Positions 1 through 7,065 of a stretch of 48,524 bases of DNA are shown one piece after another (the stretch's first letter is position 1; the number at the start of each line of letters is the position of its first letter). Source of the DNA: Lentisphaerales bacterium. Its GTDB lineage: Bacteria; Verrucomicrobiota; Lentisphaeria; Lentisphaerales; Lentisphaeraceae. The stretch lies in contig JAKVBD010000038.1 of NCBI GenBank assembly GCA_022446985.1, positions 1-48,524 on the forward strand, written 5' to 3'. The notes under the pieces were generated by a model, which searched no databases, was not told the DNA's origin, and saw nothing but the letters and a program-made list of their open reading frames with translations. The translations under genes and the position numbers were made by a program.

Positions 1-242
1 TAAATGGCGGTCAAAATATGGAAGGTAATCATGGTAATTTTGATGAAAGAGCTACACCTCACCTTAATAGAGGTTCTTATATCGCTATAGACGGAACGAT
101 TATTTACTATAAAGACCGCGTTGCAAGATCTTTGAGAGCTGGTTCTTTCTGGATCGACATGGAAAATGGTTGGTGGGAAAGTCTGGCAAATGGGAGAGGG
201 AATTGGCATAAAAGAGAAGGAACGATTGAGTCGAGGCTTTAA
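1..242 (+). CDS. C-terminal fragment of a prepilin-type protein with H-X9-DG motif (5' partial)
   Basis: The reading frame is open to the left edge (codons from base 3), so the ATG at 18 is probably internal and the gene starts outside the window. The fragment carries a histidine followed by nine residues and then Asp-Gly (H-LNRGSYIAI-DG), which is exactly the H-X9-DG spacing of the prepilin-processing-associated C-terminal motif. That motif is common in secreted pseudopilin-like proteins of Planctomycetes, Verrucomicrobia and Lentisphaerae, where the N-terminus has a type IV prepilin cleavage and methylation signal. That N-terminus is not visible here. The rest is rich in aromatic and Gly/Asn residues, as in surface proteins. 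The family call rests on this single motif, and the substrate or role is unknown. Confidence 0.6.
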   Translation, partial: NGGQNMEGNHGNFDERATPHLNRGSYIAIDGTIIYYKDRVARSLRAGSFWIDMENGWWESLANGRGNWHKREGTIESRL

Positions 243-306
243 TCAAATTCTTAAATTGTAATCCCGAGGAAAATAATTAGTTTAAGCAAAAGACAATCAG
301 GATATT

Positions 307-681
307 ATGATAAAAGCTTTTGCAGTATTATTTATTACGTTTTCTCTTCAACTTAGTGCTCAGGAAGATACAGTTCCTGTTGAAGAAGTTAAGCCACAAA
401 CCAATGTTACTTTGACTCAAGACAAAGAAGATGCTGAGTTGGTTGATTCTCCAAGTATTGAGGAAGCTGATATACCTGAAGAAAAAGAAGAGTTAGTTAA
501 AGAAGTGGAAGTGATTCTTGGAGAAGAAGGTTTGTCCTCTGCTCAAGGTGAGGATAGCACTCTCAAAATTAACCAGCGCTCAAAGAGTTTGAGAATTTAT
601 GCAATACTTCTTCTACTTTTAGTGATAATAATTTTTGGTCTAGCTTCTTTATTTCAGCCAAACAAATCAGAGCATAATTAG
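307..681 (+). CDS. Small acidic protein with signal peptide and C-terminal membrane segment
   Basis: A 124-residue protein that I do not recognise. It begins with a hydrophobic signal-like stretch ending near LSAQ (about residues 1-18), followed by about 75 residues dominated by Glu, Asp and Val. A hydrophobic helix lies at about residues 97-115 ([19 protein letters not shown]), with a short hydrophilic tail. This predicts an acidic extracytoplasmic segment tethered by a C-terminal helix. A weak AGGA Shine-Dalgarno stands 4-5 bases before the ATG. The 3' end overlaps the convergent release-factor-like gene by 4 bp. No function can be assigned, and translation is supported mainly by the coherent signal/helix layout. 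Confidence 0.6.
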   Translation: MIKAFAVLFITFSLQLSAQEDTVPVEEVKPQTNVTLTQDKEDAELVDSPSIEEADIPEEKEELVKEVEVILGEEGLSSAQGEDSTLKINQRSKSLRIYAILLLLLVIIIFGLASLFQPNKSEHN

Positions 682-1034
682 TAATTTTTATTTCTTCTCA
701 TCTTTTTTACATCAGAACGCTGCTTTTTCTTCTGTAGACGTCGTTCCTGAGAGCCCTTAGTTTTCTTAGTGGCAATCCTTTTTTTCTTGACTGTGCGAAA
801 TCTTTTTTCGTACAACTCCCTTAGTTTAAGGATGCATATTGCTTTATTTTTATGTTGGCTTCTGTTTACCTGGCATTGGACGCTTAAGCCAGTAGGTAAG
901 TGAACTAAACGCACCGCACTGTCAGTTGTATTGACATGTTGGCCTCCTTTGCCGCTGGATCGAAAGGTTTCTACTCGGCAGTCATCAAGAAGCTTTTGGT
1001 CATCATCTGGAAGTTTTTTTCTTAAGTCACTCAT
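678..1034 (-). CDS. Release-factor-like (RF-1 domain) protein with GGQ motif, probable ribosome rescue factor
   Basis: This 118-residue protein consists essentially of the RF-1 catalytic domain. The hallmark GGQ lies at residues 30-32 in the context [18 protein letters not shown], which is the peptidyl-tRNA hydrolysis loop of class I release factors. A strongly basic C-terminal tail (residues about 75-118, mostly Lys and Arg) follows. It lacks the codon-recognition domains of PrfA and PrfB, so it fits the small stalled-ribosome rescue group (ArfB/YaeJ or C12orf65-like). In these proteins the basic tail is thought to enter the empty mRNA channel. No genes nearby point to a special role. The exact subfamily is uncertain. 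Confidence 0.85.
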   Translation of the reverse strand: MSDLRKKLPDDDQKLLDDCRVETFRSSGKGGQHVNTTDSAVRLVHLPTGLSVQCQVNRSQHKNKAICILKLRELYEKRFRTVKKKRIATKKTKGSQERRLQKKKQRSDVKKMRRNKNY

Positions 1035-1042
1035 GCTTTAAA

Positions 1043-1675
1043 TTAGCCGGCGAAAGGGGCTATTTTCAAATTAAATGCTTCTTTGACCTGCATTGGCTTT
1101 CTTTGGCTTTCTTCGATATCACCTTGTTCTGTCCATAAAAATGGGTAGAAACCAAAGCATTCATTCGCTTTTAAATTTTGGATATCTGTTTTCCAGGTAG
1201 ACCATCTAAGGCCTTCATAAAATTCGTCAATATCTTCAGATAAAACGAGCTGAACAAAAACTTCGAGATCTATTTCAAGTGGATCCCATTCATTGTAATC
1301 TGGCGCCAGGAAATAAACATTACCGATATCTTTGCCAAGGCTTCCTTGGTTAACAGCGTAGAAACCGCCAGCAGCATCATCAGCAAAGATGAGGTAGCCG
1401 TAGTCATTGTGATTTAGATCAACCAGAGTTCTTGGTATACCTTTACTTCCTGAGCCAAGTATTCTAAGCCATCCGTGATCTATCAGTATTCCTCCGGTTT
1501 CATAAGCAAGAGCCCCTAATAGGCTTGAAGTCGAAGCCTGTACTTTGTAAAGAGTTCTGCGGTTTTCTTCAGATGCAGGAAGAAGTTGATTCTGAGTGTC
1601 AGCCCCAGCAAGCCACTCTTTTAATATCTCAAATGCAGAGTTTTCATTATTTACTAATTCTTCAAAAGGTTTCAT
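1043..1675 (-). CDS. DUF2625 family protein
   Basis: A 210-residue soluble protein with no signal peptide or membrane segment. Its sequence matches my recollection of the DUF2625 family in several blocks: an N-terminal helix (FEILKEWLAGA), LGALAYETGGILIDHGWLR, a DDAAGGFYAVN segment, VYFLAPDYNEWDPLE and a Trp-rich GLRWSTWK region near residue 157. The family has no established biochemical function. The gene lies just 8 bp upstream of the release-factor-like gene on the same strand (its own start is distal), so the two may be co-transcribed. The family name is from memory, so confidence in the gene is higher than in the label. Confidence 0.75.
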   Translation of the reverse strand: MKPFEELVNNENSAFEILKEWLAGADTQNQLLPASEENRRTLYKVQASTSSLLGALAYETGGILIDHGWLRILGSGSKGIPRTLVDLNHNDYGYLIFADDAAGGFYAVNQGSLGKDIGNVYFLAPDYNEWDPLEIDLEVFVQLVLSEDIDEFYEGLRWSTWKTDIQNLKANECFGFYPFLWTEQGDIEESQRKPMQVKEAFNLKIAPFAG

Positions 1676-1860
1676 GCTTCTCTCAAATTCTATTTTGGCT
1701 AATATCTCACGATAAAAAGTATTTCATAATCAGTTTTACAGAAAAGTAATCATTCTTGAAAATCTGCTGGGGAAAAAGCTTCCAGCCGCCCTCTGGATGG
1801 AATTTCTTGCCGGAATATTTTTCTCTATTGCTCTGTAGTTGATAGGTGAGAAATAAATAT

Positions 1861-1992
1861 ATGAAAAATTTTATCGTTATAAATCAAGCACTTATGAATA
1901 TGTTTGGTTTTAGTTTGTGGTGTATCCCGTTGTCATGGGAAATCAGGCATACGCTCTGCGACTTTATTAAGACAAAGAAATTTTGGAGTTAG
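1861..1992 (+). CDS. Candidate 43-residue leader ORF before flgF
   Basis: An ATG at 1861 opens a 43-codon frame ending in TAG at 1990-1992, two bases before the flgF ATG at 1995. The peptide begins MKNFIVINQALMNMFGF and has a moderately hydrophobic middle with several Trp and Cys residues. Its last codons run through the flgF Shine-Dalgarno (GGAG at 1985-1988). No good ribosome binding site precedes it, apart from a distant GGTGAG. It may be chance, or a short leader whose translation affects initiation at flgF. The rest of the 1676-1994 gap is AT-rich, holds no other convincing ORF and must contain the flagellar operon promoter, which I cannot pinpoint. Confidence 0.2.
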   Translation: MKNFIVINQALMNMFGFSLWCIPLSWEIRHTLCDFIKTKKFWS

Positions 1993-1994
1993 AA

Positions 1995-2744
1995 ATGTCA
2001 GTAATTTATAAAGTTTTAGCATCGATGGATATAGAGATGCGCCGCCAGGAGAGTATCTCCCGAAATCTGGCAGGTTCTCAGATTCCAGGCTACAAGGGTG
2101 AAACGGTTCTAAGTACAGACTTTGATGGCTATGTAGATCGCTATAGTGAACATGGTCAAGGTACACTTTTAGATGACAATCATGTTAGCTTTGACTCTGG
2201 ACCGTTAAAGCATACCGGCCGACCTTTGGATTTTGCTCTTTCTGGAAATGGTTTTTTTGAAATCACTACACCTGAAGGAGAAACCTTATATACACGTAAT
2301 GGACGTTTTACTCTGTCCCCAAGTGGTGAGATTCAAACAATAGATGGTTTTAAGCTAGAGGCTTCAGTAGGTAACTTTCAGCTTCAAGGCGAAGAGGATG
2401 TGAATGAGCTTTTCCTAAAAGATGATGGCAGCATTGCAGTCGGTATTGGCTTAAACGAAAGGGAGTTAGGCAGGATTAAAGTTGTTGGCATTGAAGATCT
2501 CAAGATGCTTGAGCGTATAAGCTCCAGTTACTATAAGCTTCCAGACAAGCATCAGGATATGGCAGAGGATATGGAGGTTGGAGATTTCAATATCTCTGGT
2601 AGAACTTTAGAAAATGCAAATATCACTCCAGTTAAAGAGATGATCACAATGATTGATAGTATGCGCAAATTTGAAATGGCTCAAAGACTTATGAAGATGC
2701 GCGACGGCCTGAAACATAAAGAATACCAGACTTTTGGTTCATAG
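1995..2744 (+). CDS. flgF: Flagellar basal-body rod protein, FlgF/FlgG family (probable FlgF)
   Basis: A 249-residue axial flagellar protein. The N-terminus (VLASMDIEMRRQESISRNLAGSQIPGYKGE) is the amphipathic flg_bb_rod helix, with NLAGSQIPGYK replacing the usual NLANANTPGFK. The middle has the hook/basal-body core GRPLDFALSGNGFFEI and YTRNGRFTLSPSGEI. The C-terminus (LENANITPVKEMITMIDSMRKFEMAQRLM) is the conserved FlgF/FlgG C-terminal helix. It is called flgF because it lies directly upstream of a canonical flgG. A longer TTG start at 1983 is possible, but ATG 1995 has GGAG at 1985-1988 at ideal spacing. It heads the flagellar operon. FlgF forms part of the proximal-to-distal rod crossing the periplasm. 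Confidence 0.9.
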   Translation: MSVIYKVLASMDIEMRRQESISRNLAGSQIPGYKGETVLSTDFDGYVDRYSEHGQGTLLDDNHVSFDSGPLKHTGRPLDFALSGNGFFEITTPEGETLYTRNGRFTLSPSGEIQTIDGFKLEASVGNFQLQGEEDVNELFLKDDGSIAVGIGLNERELGRIKVVGIEDLKMLERISSSYYKLPDKHQDMAEDMEVGDFNISGRTLENANITPVKEMITMIDSMRKFEMAQRLMKMRDGLKHKEYQTFGS

Positions 2745-2757
2745 AGGAGATTGACAA

Positions 2758-3534
2758 ATGGATAGAGCATTATGGGTATCGGCCACAGGTATGGAAGGCC
2801 AGACAAGATTGACTGAAAATATCGCCAATAACCTTGCGAATGTAAATACAACTGCCTTTAAAAAAGGTCAGGTTCACTTTCAGGATCTTTATTATCAGAC
2901 AGTGACTTCCATTGGTGCTGCGACCTCTGATTCTGTTACACCGGTTGGAGTTGATCTCGGAACAGGTTCAAGAGTTAGTAGTATTACACGAGATTTCAGT
3001 ATGGGGACTCTTGAGCAGAAAGGCGGTGATTTAAGTTTAGCGATAAGTGGAGAAGGCTTTTGTGAGATTGAGCTTCCAGATGGAACGATAGCATATACTC
3101 GAGACGGCCATTTTCATAGAGATCAAAATGGTACAATTGTGAATGACAACGGATACGCAGTAAGAGGTGCGCCGGCTATCGATCCAAATGCTTCAGTTAT
3201 AGATATCAGTGAAGATGGTGTTGTTTCTCAAACGGTGAATGGTGAAACAACAAATATCGGAACGATGACGATAGCGCGATTTCCTAACAGTGAAGGTTTA
3301 AGACCTATTGGAAATAATCTTTTTGTCGAAACTGAAGCCAGTGGTAATGCGACAACCAGTAATCCAAGCCAAAATGGCTATGGCGGTATAAAACAGGGTT
3401 TTCTTGAGGCTTCAAATGTTGAGGTTGTGAAGGAAATGGTAAATATGATTGCCGCACAAAGAGCTTACGAAGTCATCTCCAAAAGTATTAAAACCAGTGA
3501 TGAAATGCTGAGAACAGCAACGAATCTGAAATAA
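2758..3534 (+). CDS. flgG: Flagellar distal rod protein FlgG
   Basis: A 258-residue protein, close to the usual 260 of FlgG. It starts MDRALWVSATGMEGQ and has the N-terminal rod motif NIANNLANVNTTAFKKGQVHFQDL, the FlgG-typical VGVDLGTGSRVSS, the core GGDLSLAISGEGFCEIELPDG with AYTRDGHF, and the C-terminal motif GFLEASNVEVVKEMVNMI followed by AQRAYE. FlgG polymerises as the distal rod that carries torque through the P and L rings to the hook. It is preceded by GAGGAG 12 bp after the flgF stop and followed by flgA after 14 bp, so it is clearly co-transcribed. There is nothing unusual in it. Confidence 0.97.
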   Translation: MDRALWVSATGMEGQTRLTENIANNLANVNTTAFKKGQVHFQDLYYQTVTSIGAATSDSVTPVGVDLGTGSRVSSITRDFSMGTLEQKGGDLSLAISGEGFCEIELPDGTIAYTRDGHFHRDQNGTIVNDNGYAVRGAPAIDPNASVIDISEDGVVSQTVNGETTNIGTMTIARFPNSEGLRPIGNNLFVETEASGNATTSNPSQNGYGGIKQGFLEASNVEVVKEMVNMIAAQRAYEVISKSIKTSDEMLRTATNLK

Positions 3535-3548
3535 TAGGGGATGAGAAA

Positions 3549-4493
3549 ATGAAACAAGCCCTGATAACATTTTTCATAGTTTTAACATCTTTGCAATTTA
3601 ATCTTTTAGCGGAAAGAGAGGTCCGCATAAAGTCAGAAGTCAGGGTGAGTGGTCGTTTCGTTTTATTGCAGGATTTAGTAACTGATGATTCCTTGTTAGA
3701 TAAGATAGAAAAAGACCTGATTATTTTTGAAGCTCCTGAAAGAGGTAGCAAAAAACTTTCGATTCGCACGATTGCTATCAAAATGCAGGAGCATAAAGAG
3801 TTGCTTGATCTGTCTTTAATTGCTCCGCGTATGGTCAGAGTTTTCAGAGTTGCTGATATGAACTTTTTAGATGATGTCAGTGAGGAACTCTTAAAACAGC
3901 TTTCAACCAAAGCTCCCTGGAGTGACTATAATATAAATATCGAGTTTACTTCCGAAGATATGAGTTCCATCAGTGATATGAGTGGAGCTGATAAAATCGA
4001 ATTAATCAGCCAGACCGCTTCTAGAGATGTGAGTTCGGCAAAAATCAGAGTTAAGTTTTCAGAGAAAGGCCAAAGCCTTGGCATTATCACTATCAATCCC
4101 CGTATCCAAAGAGAAATAAATGTTGTTTTGCTGAAGAATTCAGTTAAGAAAGGTCATGTTTTAACCAAGTCGGATGTTGAGTTGGCAACTATTTGGTCAG
4201 TTGGCAAAGAAGAAAGTCTTTGCCTGACTATAGAAGAAGCCATTGGCTTTGAAGTGAGACGCAGCATGATGGAAGGCAACAGAATTCCACTCAATAATTT
4301 AACAGAGCCTGTATATGCCAATAAGGGGCAGATTATCATGGTAGAAACAGTGCTTGGCTCTCTTACTGTCAGAGTGACAGGGCAGGCATTGCAGTTGGGA
4401 AGAAGAGGGGATGATATACGGGTTAAAAATACCAGAACCGGAAAAGTTATGAATGCACAACTCATTGCCAGTGGGTTGGGGCGGGTAAATTAA
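3549..4493 (+). CDS. flgA: Flagella basal body P-ring formation protein FlgA
   Basis: A 314-residue secreted protein with an N-terminal signal peptide (hydrophobic to about residue 21, ending NLLA). The C-terminal third is the SAF/FlgA domain: VVLLKNSVKKGHVLTKSDVE, then GFEVRRSMMEGNRIPLNNL, then an SH3-like ending with GSLTVRVTGQALQLGRRGD and IRVKNTRTGKVMNAQ. FlgA is the periplasmic chaperone for P-ring (FlgI) assembly. ATG 3549 is preferred because AGGGG stands 8 bases upstream; another ATG at 3541 is out of frame. The N-terminal 120 residues are divergent from enteric FlgA and the protein is longer than enteric forms (about 220), as seen in many non-enteric bacteria. Its position before flgH and flgI supports the call. 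Confidence 0.92.
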   Translation: MKQALITFFIVLTSLQFNLLAEREVRIKSEVRVSGRFVLLQDLVTDDSLLDKIEKDLIIFEAPERGSKKLSIRTIAIKMQEHKELLDLSLIAPRMVRVFRVADMNFLDDVSEELLKQLSTKAPWSDYNINIEFTSEDMSSISDMSGADKIELISQTASRDVSSAKIRVKFSEKGQSLGIITINPRIQREINVVLLKNSVKKGHVLTKSDVELATIWSVGKEESLCLTIEEAIGFEVRRSMMEGNRIPLNNLTEPVYANKGQIIMVETVLGSLTVRVTGQALQLGRRGDDIRVKNTRTGKVMNAQLIASGLGRVN

Positions 4494-4505
4494 CAGGAGA
4501 AGAAG

Positions 4506-5126
4506 ATGAAGTATCTATTGATTATATTACTGGTAGGGAGTTTTACCTTGCAGGCTGCGGATAACAATTTGAAGCTGGTAAGTCAAATGTATGGTAGTGG
4601 TCTGGCCAGAAATATTGGCGACCTGGTAACTATAATAATTGATGAATCATCCAGTTCATCTAAGTCTGAATCTATTTCAACCAGTAAGCAAGCTAATAAA
4701 GGTGCTACCGATCCGATTTTCCCTGGAAACCTTGAGGGGAATAAGGGCGATGCAATTCTTTATCGCATTTTAAATGACTTTGCAACTTTAAAGGGGCTGT
4801 CTATATCTTCAGGTAGCTCTTTTGATGGTTCAGGTAACTCCAGTACCAGTGAAAATTTATCGGCAATGATAACAGCGAGAGTAGTTGATGTCATGCCAAA
4901 TGGTAACCTCGTGATTAAAGGTGAACGACGAGTCAAAATGAAACAGGAAGAAGTTCACATAGTCATGACGGGTATGATTCGCACGAGAGATATCTCAAAG
5001 GTTAATACTATTAGTTCCTCTTATATGTCAGATGCTAACATTTTCTATGAAACAGCGGGAGATGTTACGGATGGTACACAGGCAGGCATACTGTGGAGAA
5101 TCTTCCAGTTTATTAACCCATTTTAA
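4506..5126 (+). CDS. flgH: Flagellar L-ring protein FlgH (no lipobox cysteine)
   Basis: A 206-residue protein with the FlgH core: LARNIGDLVTIIIDESSSSSKSES near residue 35, the LSAMITARVVDVMPNGNLVIKGERRVK block at about 120-145, then GMIRTRDISKVNTISSSYMSDA and a C-terminal WRIFQFINPF. FlgH builds the outer-membrane L ring around the distal rod. In enteric FlgH the mature protein is a lipoprotein with a Cys after the signal peptide. Here the signal (about residues 1-17) ends LQAADNN and there is no Cys at all near it, so a standard lipid anchor seems absent. An AGGAG site lies 7 bases before ATG 4506. It sits between flgA and flgI. Confidence 0.95.
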   Translation: MKYLLIILLVGSFTLQAADNNLKLVSQMYGSGLARNIGDLVTIIIDESSSSSKSESISTSKQANKGATDPIFPGNLEGNKGDAILYRILNDFATLKGLSISSGSSFDGSGNSSTSENLSAMITARVVDVMPNGNLVIKGERRVKMKQEEVHIVMTGMIRTRDISKVNTISSSYMSDANIFYETAGDVTDGTQAGILWRIFQFINPF

Positions 5127-5136
5127 GGACCTGGTC

Positions 5137-6252
5137 ATGAAAAAAATGCTTCTATTACTTTGTTTTATATCACTGATCTTTATAGATCTTCAGGCTAAGA
5201 CAAAAGTAAAAATAAAAAATGCTTCAAGAATCCAGGGACATGAAGAATACTTCCTAACAGGCTTTGGGCTGGTTACTGGCTTGTCTGGAACCGGAGATTC
5301 AGATAAAGAATTGACTCAACATTCTTTAAATAATATTCTGAAACACTTTCAAGTGCAGATAGATGAAGAAGAACTTAAGGTCCAAAATGTAGCAGCCGTT
5401 CAGATTACCGCAACAATTAGTGGTGGTTCATTTAAAGGCGATATGCTCAATTGTACAGTATCTACAATAGGGGATGCTCAATCTCTTTTAGGTGGAACTT
5501 TGGTTATGTCCCCTTTACTGGGTGCTGATGGTCAGCTTTGGGGAATCGCTCAAGGTGCATTAACTGTCGGTGGTGGTGTATTTGGAGAAGCAGGAGCCGG
5601 AGGTGATGCGGTGACTAAGAACCATCCCACAGTAGGTATGGTTATCGGCGGCTTAAAACTTGAAAAGGATGTGGGCAATCTGGATTACCTAAATCAGGGT
5701 CAATTAACTTTTTTATTGCATAATCGCGACTATACAGCGGCTAAGCATATGACAGATGCAATCAATGAGCGATTTATAGGGGCAGCTTTGGCCGATAGCG
5801 CCAATAGGATTCGTGTGAAAATTCCTAATTCGTACTTCCAGGAAAATAAAATTGTTGATTTTATTTCAGAAGTTCAACAGCTTGAGTTTAACACAGATCA
5901 CATCGCTAAAGTTACCATTAATGAAAGGACTGGAGCGATTGTTGTTAATGGTGAAGTTAAGGTGTCAGAGGTGGCTATAAGTCATGGCAATATCGTTGTC
6001 CGTGTTAAGAATACTTTAAACGTAAGTCAAGCTCAGCCGGACGCCTTTGGTGGAGATACCGTTATTACTCCAGATACACAAACGGATGTTCAGGAAGATA
6101 AAACAAAACTACACTACATTCCTGAAATAACTTCAGTTCAGCAACTCGTCGATAATCTCAATAAATTGGGGGTTAGCCCAAGGGATATGATGAGCATTTT
6201 ACACATCTTAAAAGATAGTGGCGCGCTCCATGCGGAGTTAGTTACTCAATAA
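5137..6252 (+). CDS. flgI: Flagellar P-ring protein FlgI
   Basis: A 371-residue precursor, the usual FlgI size. The signal peptide is MKKMLLLLCFISLIFIDLQA. The body has RIQGHEEYFLTGFGLVTGLSGTGDSD, NVAAVQITATI, the MSPLLGADGQLWGIAQGALTVGG block, and the C-terminal LVDNLNKLGVSPRDMMSILHILKDSGALHAELV, all diagnostic. FlgI forms the periplasmic P ring around the rod in peptidoglycan-containing Gram-negative cells. The frame extends upstream to 5032 inside flgH, but ATG 5137 is the start: it has AAGGA at 5125-5129 and begins exactly at the signal peptide. It follows flgH by 10 bp and precedes the rod-binding protein gene. Confidence 0.97.
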   Translation: MKKMLLLLCFISLIFIDLQAKTKVKIKNASRIQGHEEYFLTGFGLVTGLSGTGDSDKELTQHSLNNILKHFQVQIDEEELKVQNVAAVQITATISGGSFKGDMLNCTVSTIGDAQSLLGGTLVMSPLLGADGQLWGIAQGALTVGGGVFGEAGAGGDAVTKNHPTVGMVIGGLKLEKDVGNLDYLNQGQLTFLLHNRDYTAAKHMTDAINERFIGAALADSANRIRVKIPNSYFQENKIVDFISEVQQLEFNTDHIAKVTINERTGAIVVNGEVKVSEVAISHGNIVVRVKNTLNVSQAQPDAFGGDTVITPDTQTDVQEDKTKLHYIPEITSVQQLVDNLNKLGVSPRDMMSILHILKDSGALHAELVTQ

Positions 6253-6276
6253 GAAATTTTGGATGAGGAATTAGCC

Positions 6277-6575
6277 ATGAAACCCTTACAGTTTGAGCCA
6301 CTTTTTAAACCGCAGGAATCAACTCTGAATATTTATAAAGAGCGGACCATGAAAGAAAATGAATTGATGGACGCAGCCAAGGCTTAGAAACTATGTTGGT
6401 GACAAATATGGTGAAACAGGGCTTTAAAACTGCCAGAGAAATTTCAGAGTCCGAAGGTGAATCTTCTAATAAGTATATGGATATGGCTTACGATCAATTG
6501 GCTCAGCATATGGGGGAAACGATGAACTTAGGTCTGGCTGAGATGATTTATAACAATATGAAAGACAGAGTGTGA
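6277..6575 (+). pseudogene. flgJ: FlgJ-like rod-binding protein, interrupted by a single-base frameshift
   Basis: From ATG 6277 the frame reads MKPLQFEPLFKPQESTLNIY and continues to ELMDAAKA, then meets TAG at 6385-6387. Shifting by one base gives AAKALETMLVTNMVKQGFK and a frame that runs to TGA at 6573-6575. Joined, the product is 99 residues. The pattern (K/A)A(K/x)xLETMLVxxMxKxxxK is the rod-binding core found in FlgJ N-termini (compare KxFEALFLxxMLKSM). Many bacteria have only this single domain without the muramidase. Its place between flgI and flgK supports the call. The break is most simply one missing T or G near 6381-6385. An ATG at 6393 could start a fragment but would lose the first conserved helix. 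It may be an assembly error. Confidence 0.75.
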
Positions 6576-6583
6576 GGTAGATG

Positions 6584-7045
6584 ATGACTGCAAAGAAAAA
6601 TGATGTACCGGAATATGTGAAAAATTCTGGCGCGATATGTGAAAAACTTTGGACTGCAGCTGATTCACTACTGGTTTCTTCGTTGGAATTGGAGAGAGCT
6701 CTTATAGAAAGAGATACTGATCGCATATGGGCAATACTTGCCGAAAAAGAAGAAAAGTCTTCTGCTCTTAATCAAGCGGCTCAGCTCTGGTATCAGGTTT
6801 ACGGTGAAAAGTTAGACGATTTGTCTGATGAATTACAAAAGTGCCGCAGTGAAATTAAAGAGAAAATGCAGCGTTTCCAAATTGCCGACAAAGTTAATTA
6901 TTCATTGACGCGCAATTACTTAGCGGTAATAGATCGCAGTATGGTGAAGGCTGGCGCGGGTCTTGCGGGTAAGAAGAAAGTATACAATAAAGGTGGTCGA
7001 TTAGGTGTGAAGTCCTCATCGATGATTTTTAAATCAGTAGGTTAA
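6584..7045 (+). CDS. flgN: FlgN-like flagellar export chaperone
   Basis: A 153-residue all-helical protein, rich in Glu, Lys, Leu and Ala, with heptad-like spacing through residues 15-115 (LELERALIERDTDRIWAILAEKEEK). A basic, Gly-rich tail follows (GAGLAGKKKVYNKGGRLGVK). FlgN proteins are poorly conserved helical chaperones for the hook-filament junction proteins FlgK and FlgL and typically lie just before flgK, as here. The tail resembles the short Y-x-x-x-G segment at the end of many FlgN proteins. Two ATGs occur, at 6581 and 6584. GAGGT at 6574-6578, overlapping the stop of the previous gene, fits 6584 better. The call depends on position plus helical character, so it is probable rather than certain. 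Confidence 0.7.
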   Translation: MTAKKNDVPEYVKNSGAICEKLWTAADSLLVSSLELERALIERDTDRIWAILAEKEEKSSALNQAAQLWYQVYGEKLDDLSDELQKCRSEIKEKMQRFQIADKVNYSLTRNYLAVIDRSMVKAGAGLAGKKKVYNKGGRLGVKSSSMIFKSVG

Positions 7046-7065
7046 AAAATTAGACAGGTAATATT

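Noticed and set aside
5032..5136. A longer flgI starting inside flgH
   Set aside because: ATG 5137 has AAGGA and starts exactly at the signal peptide, so the extension is noise.
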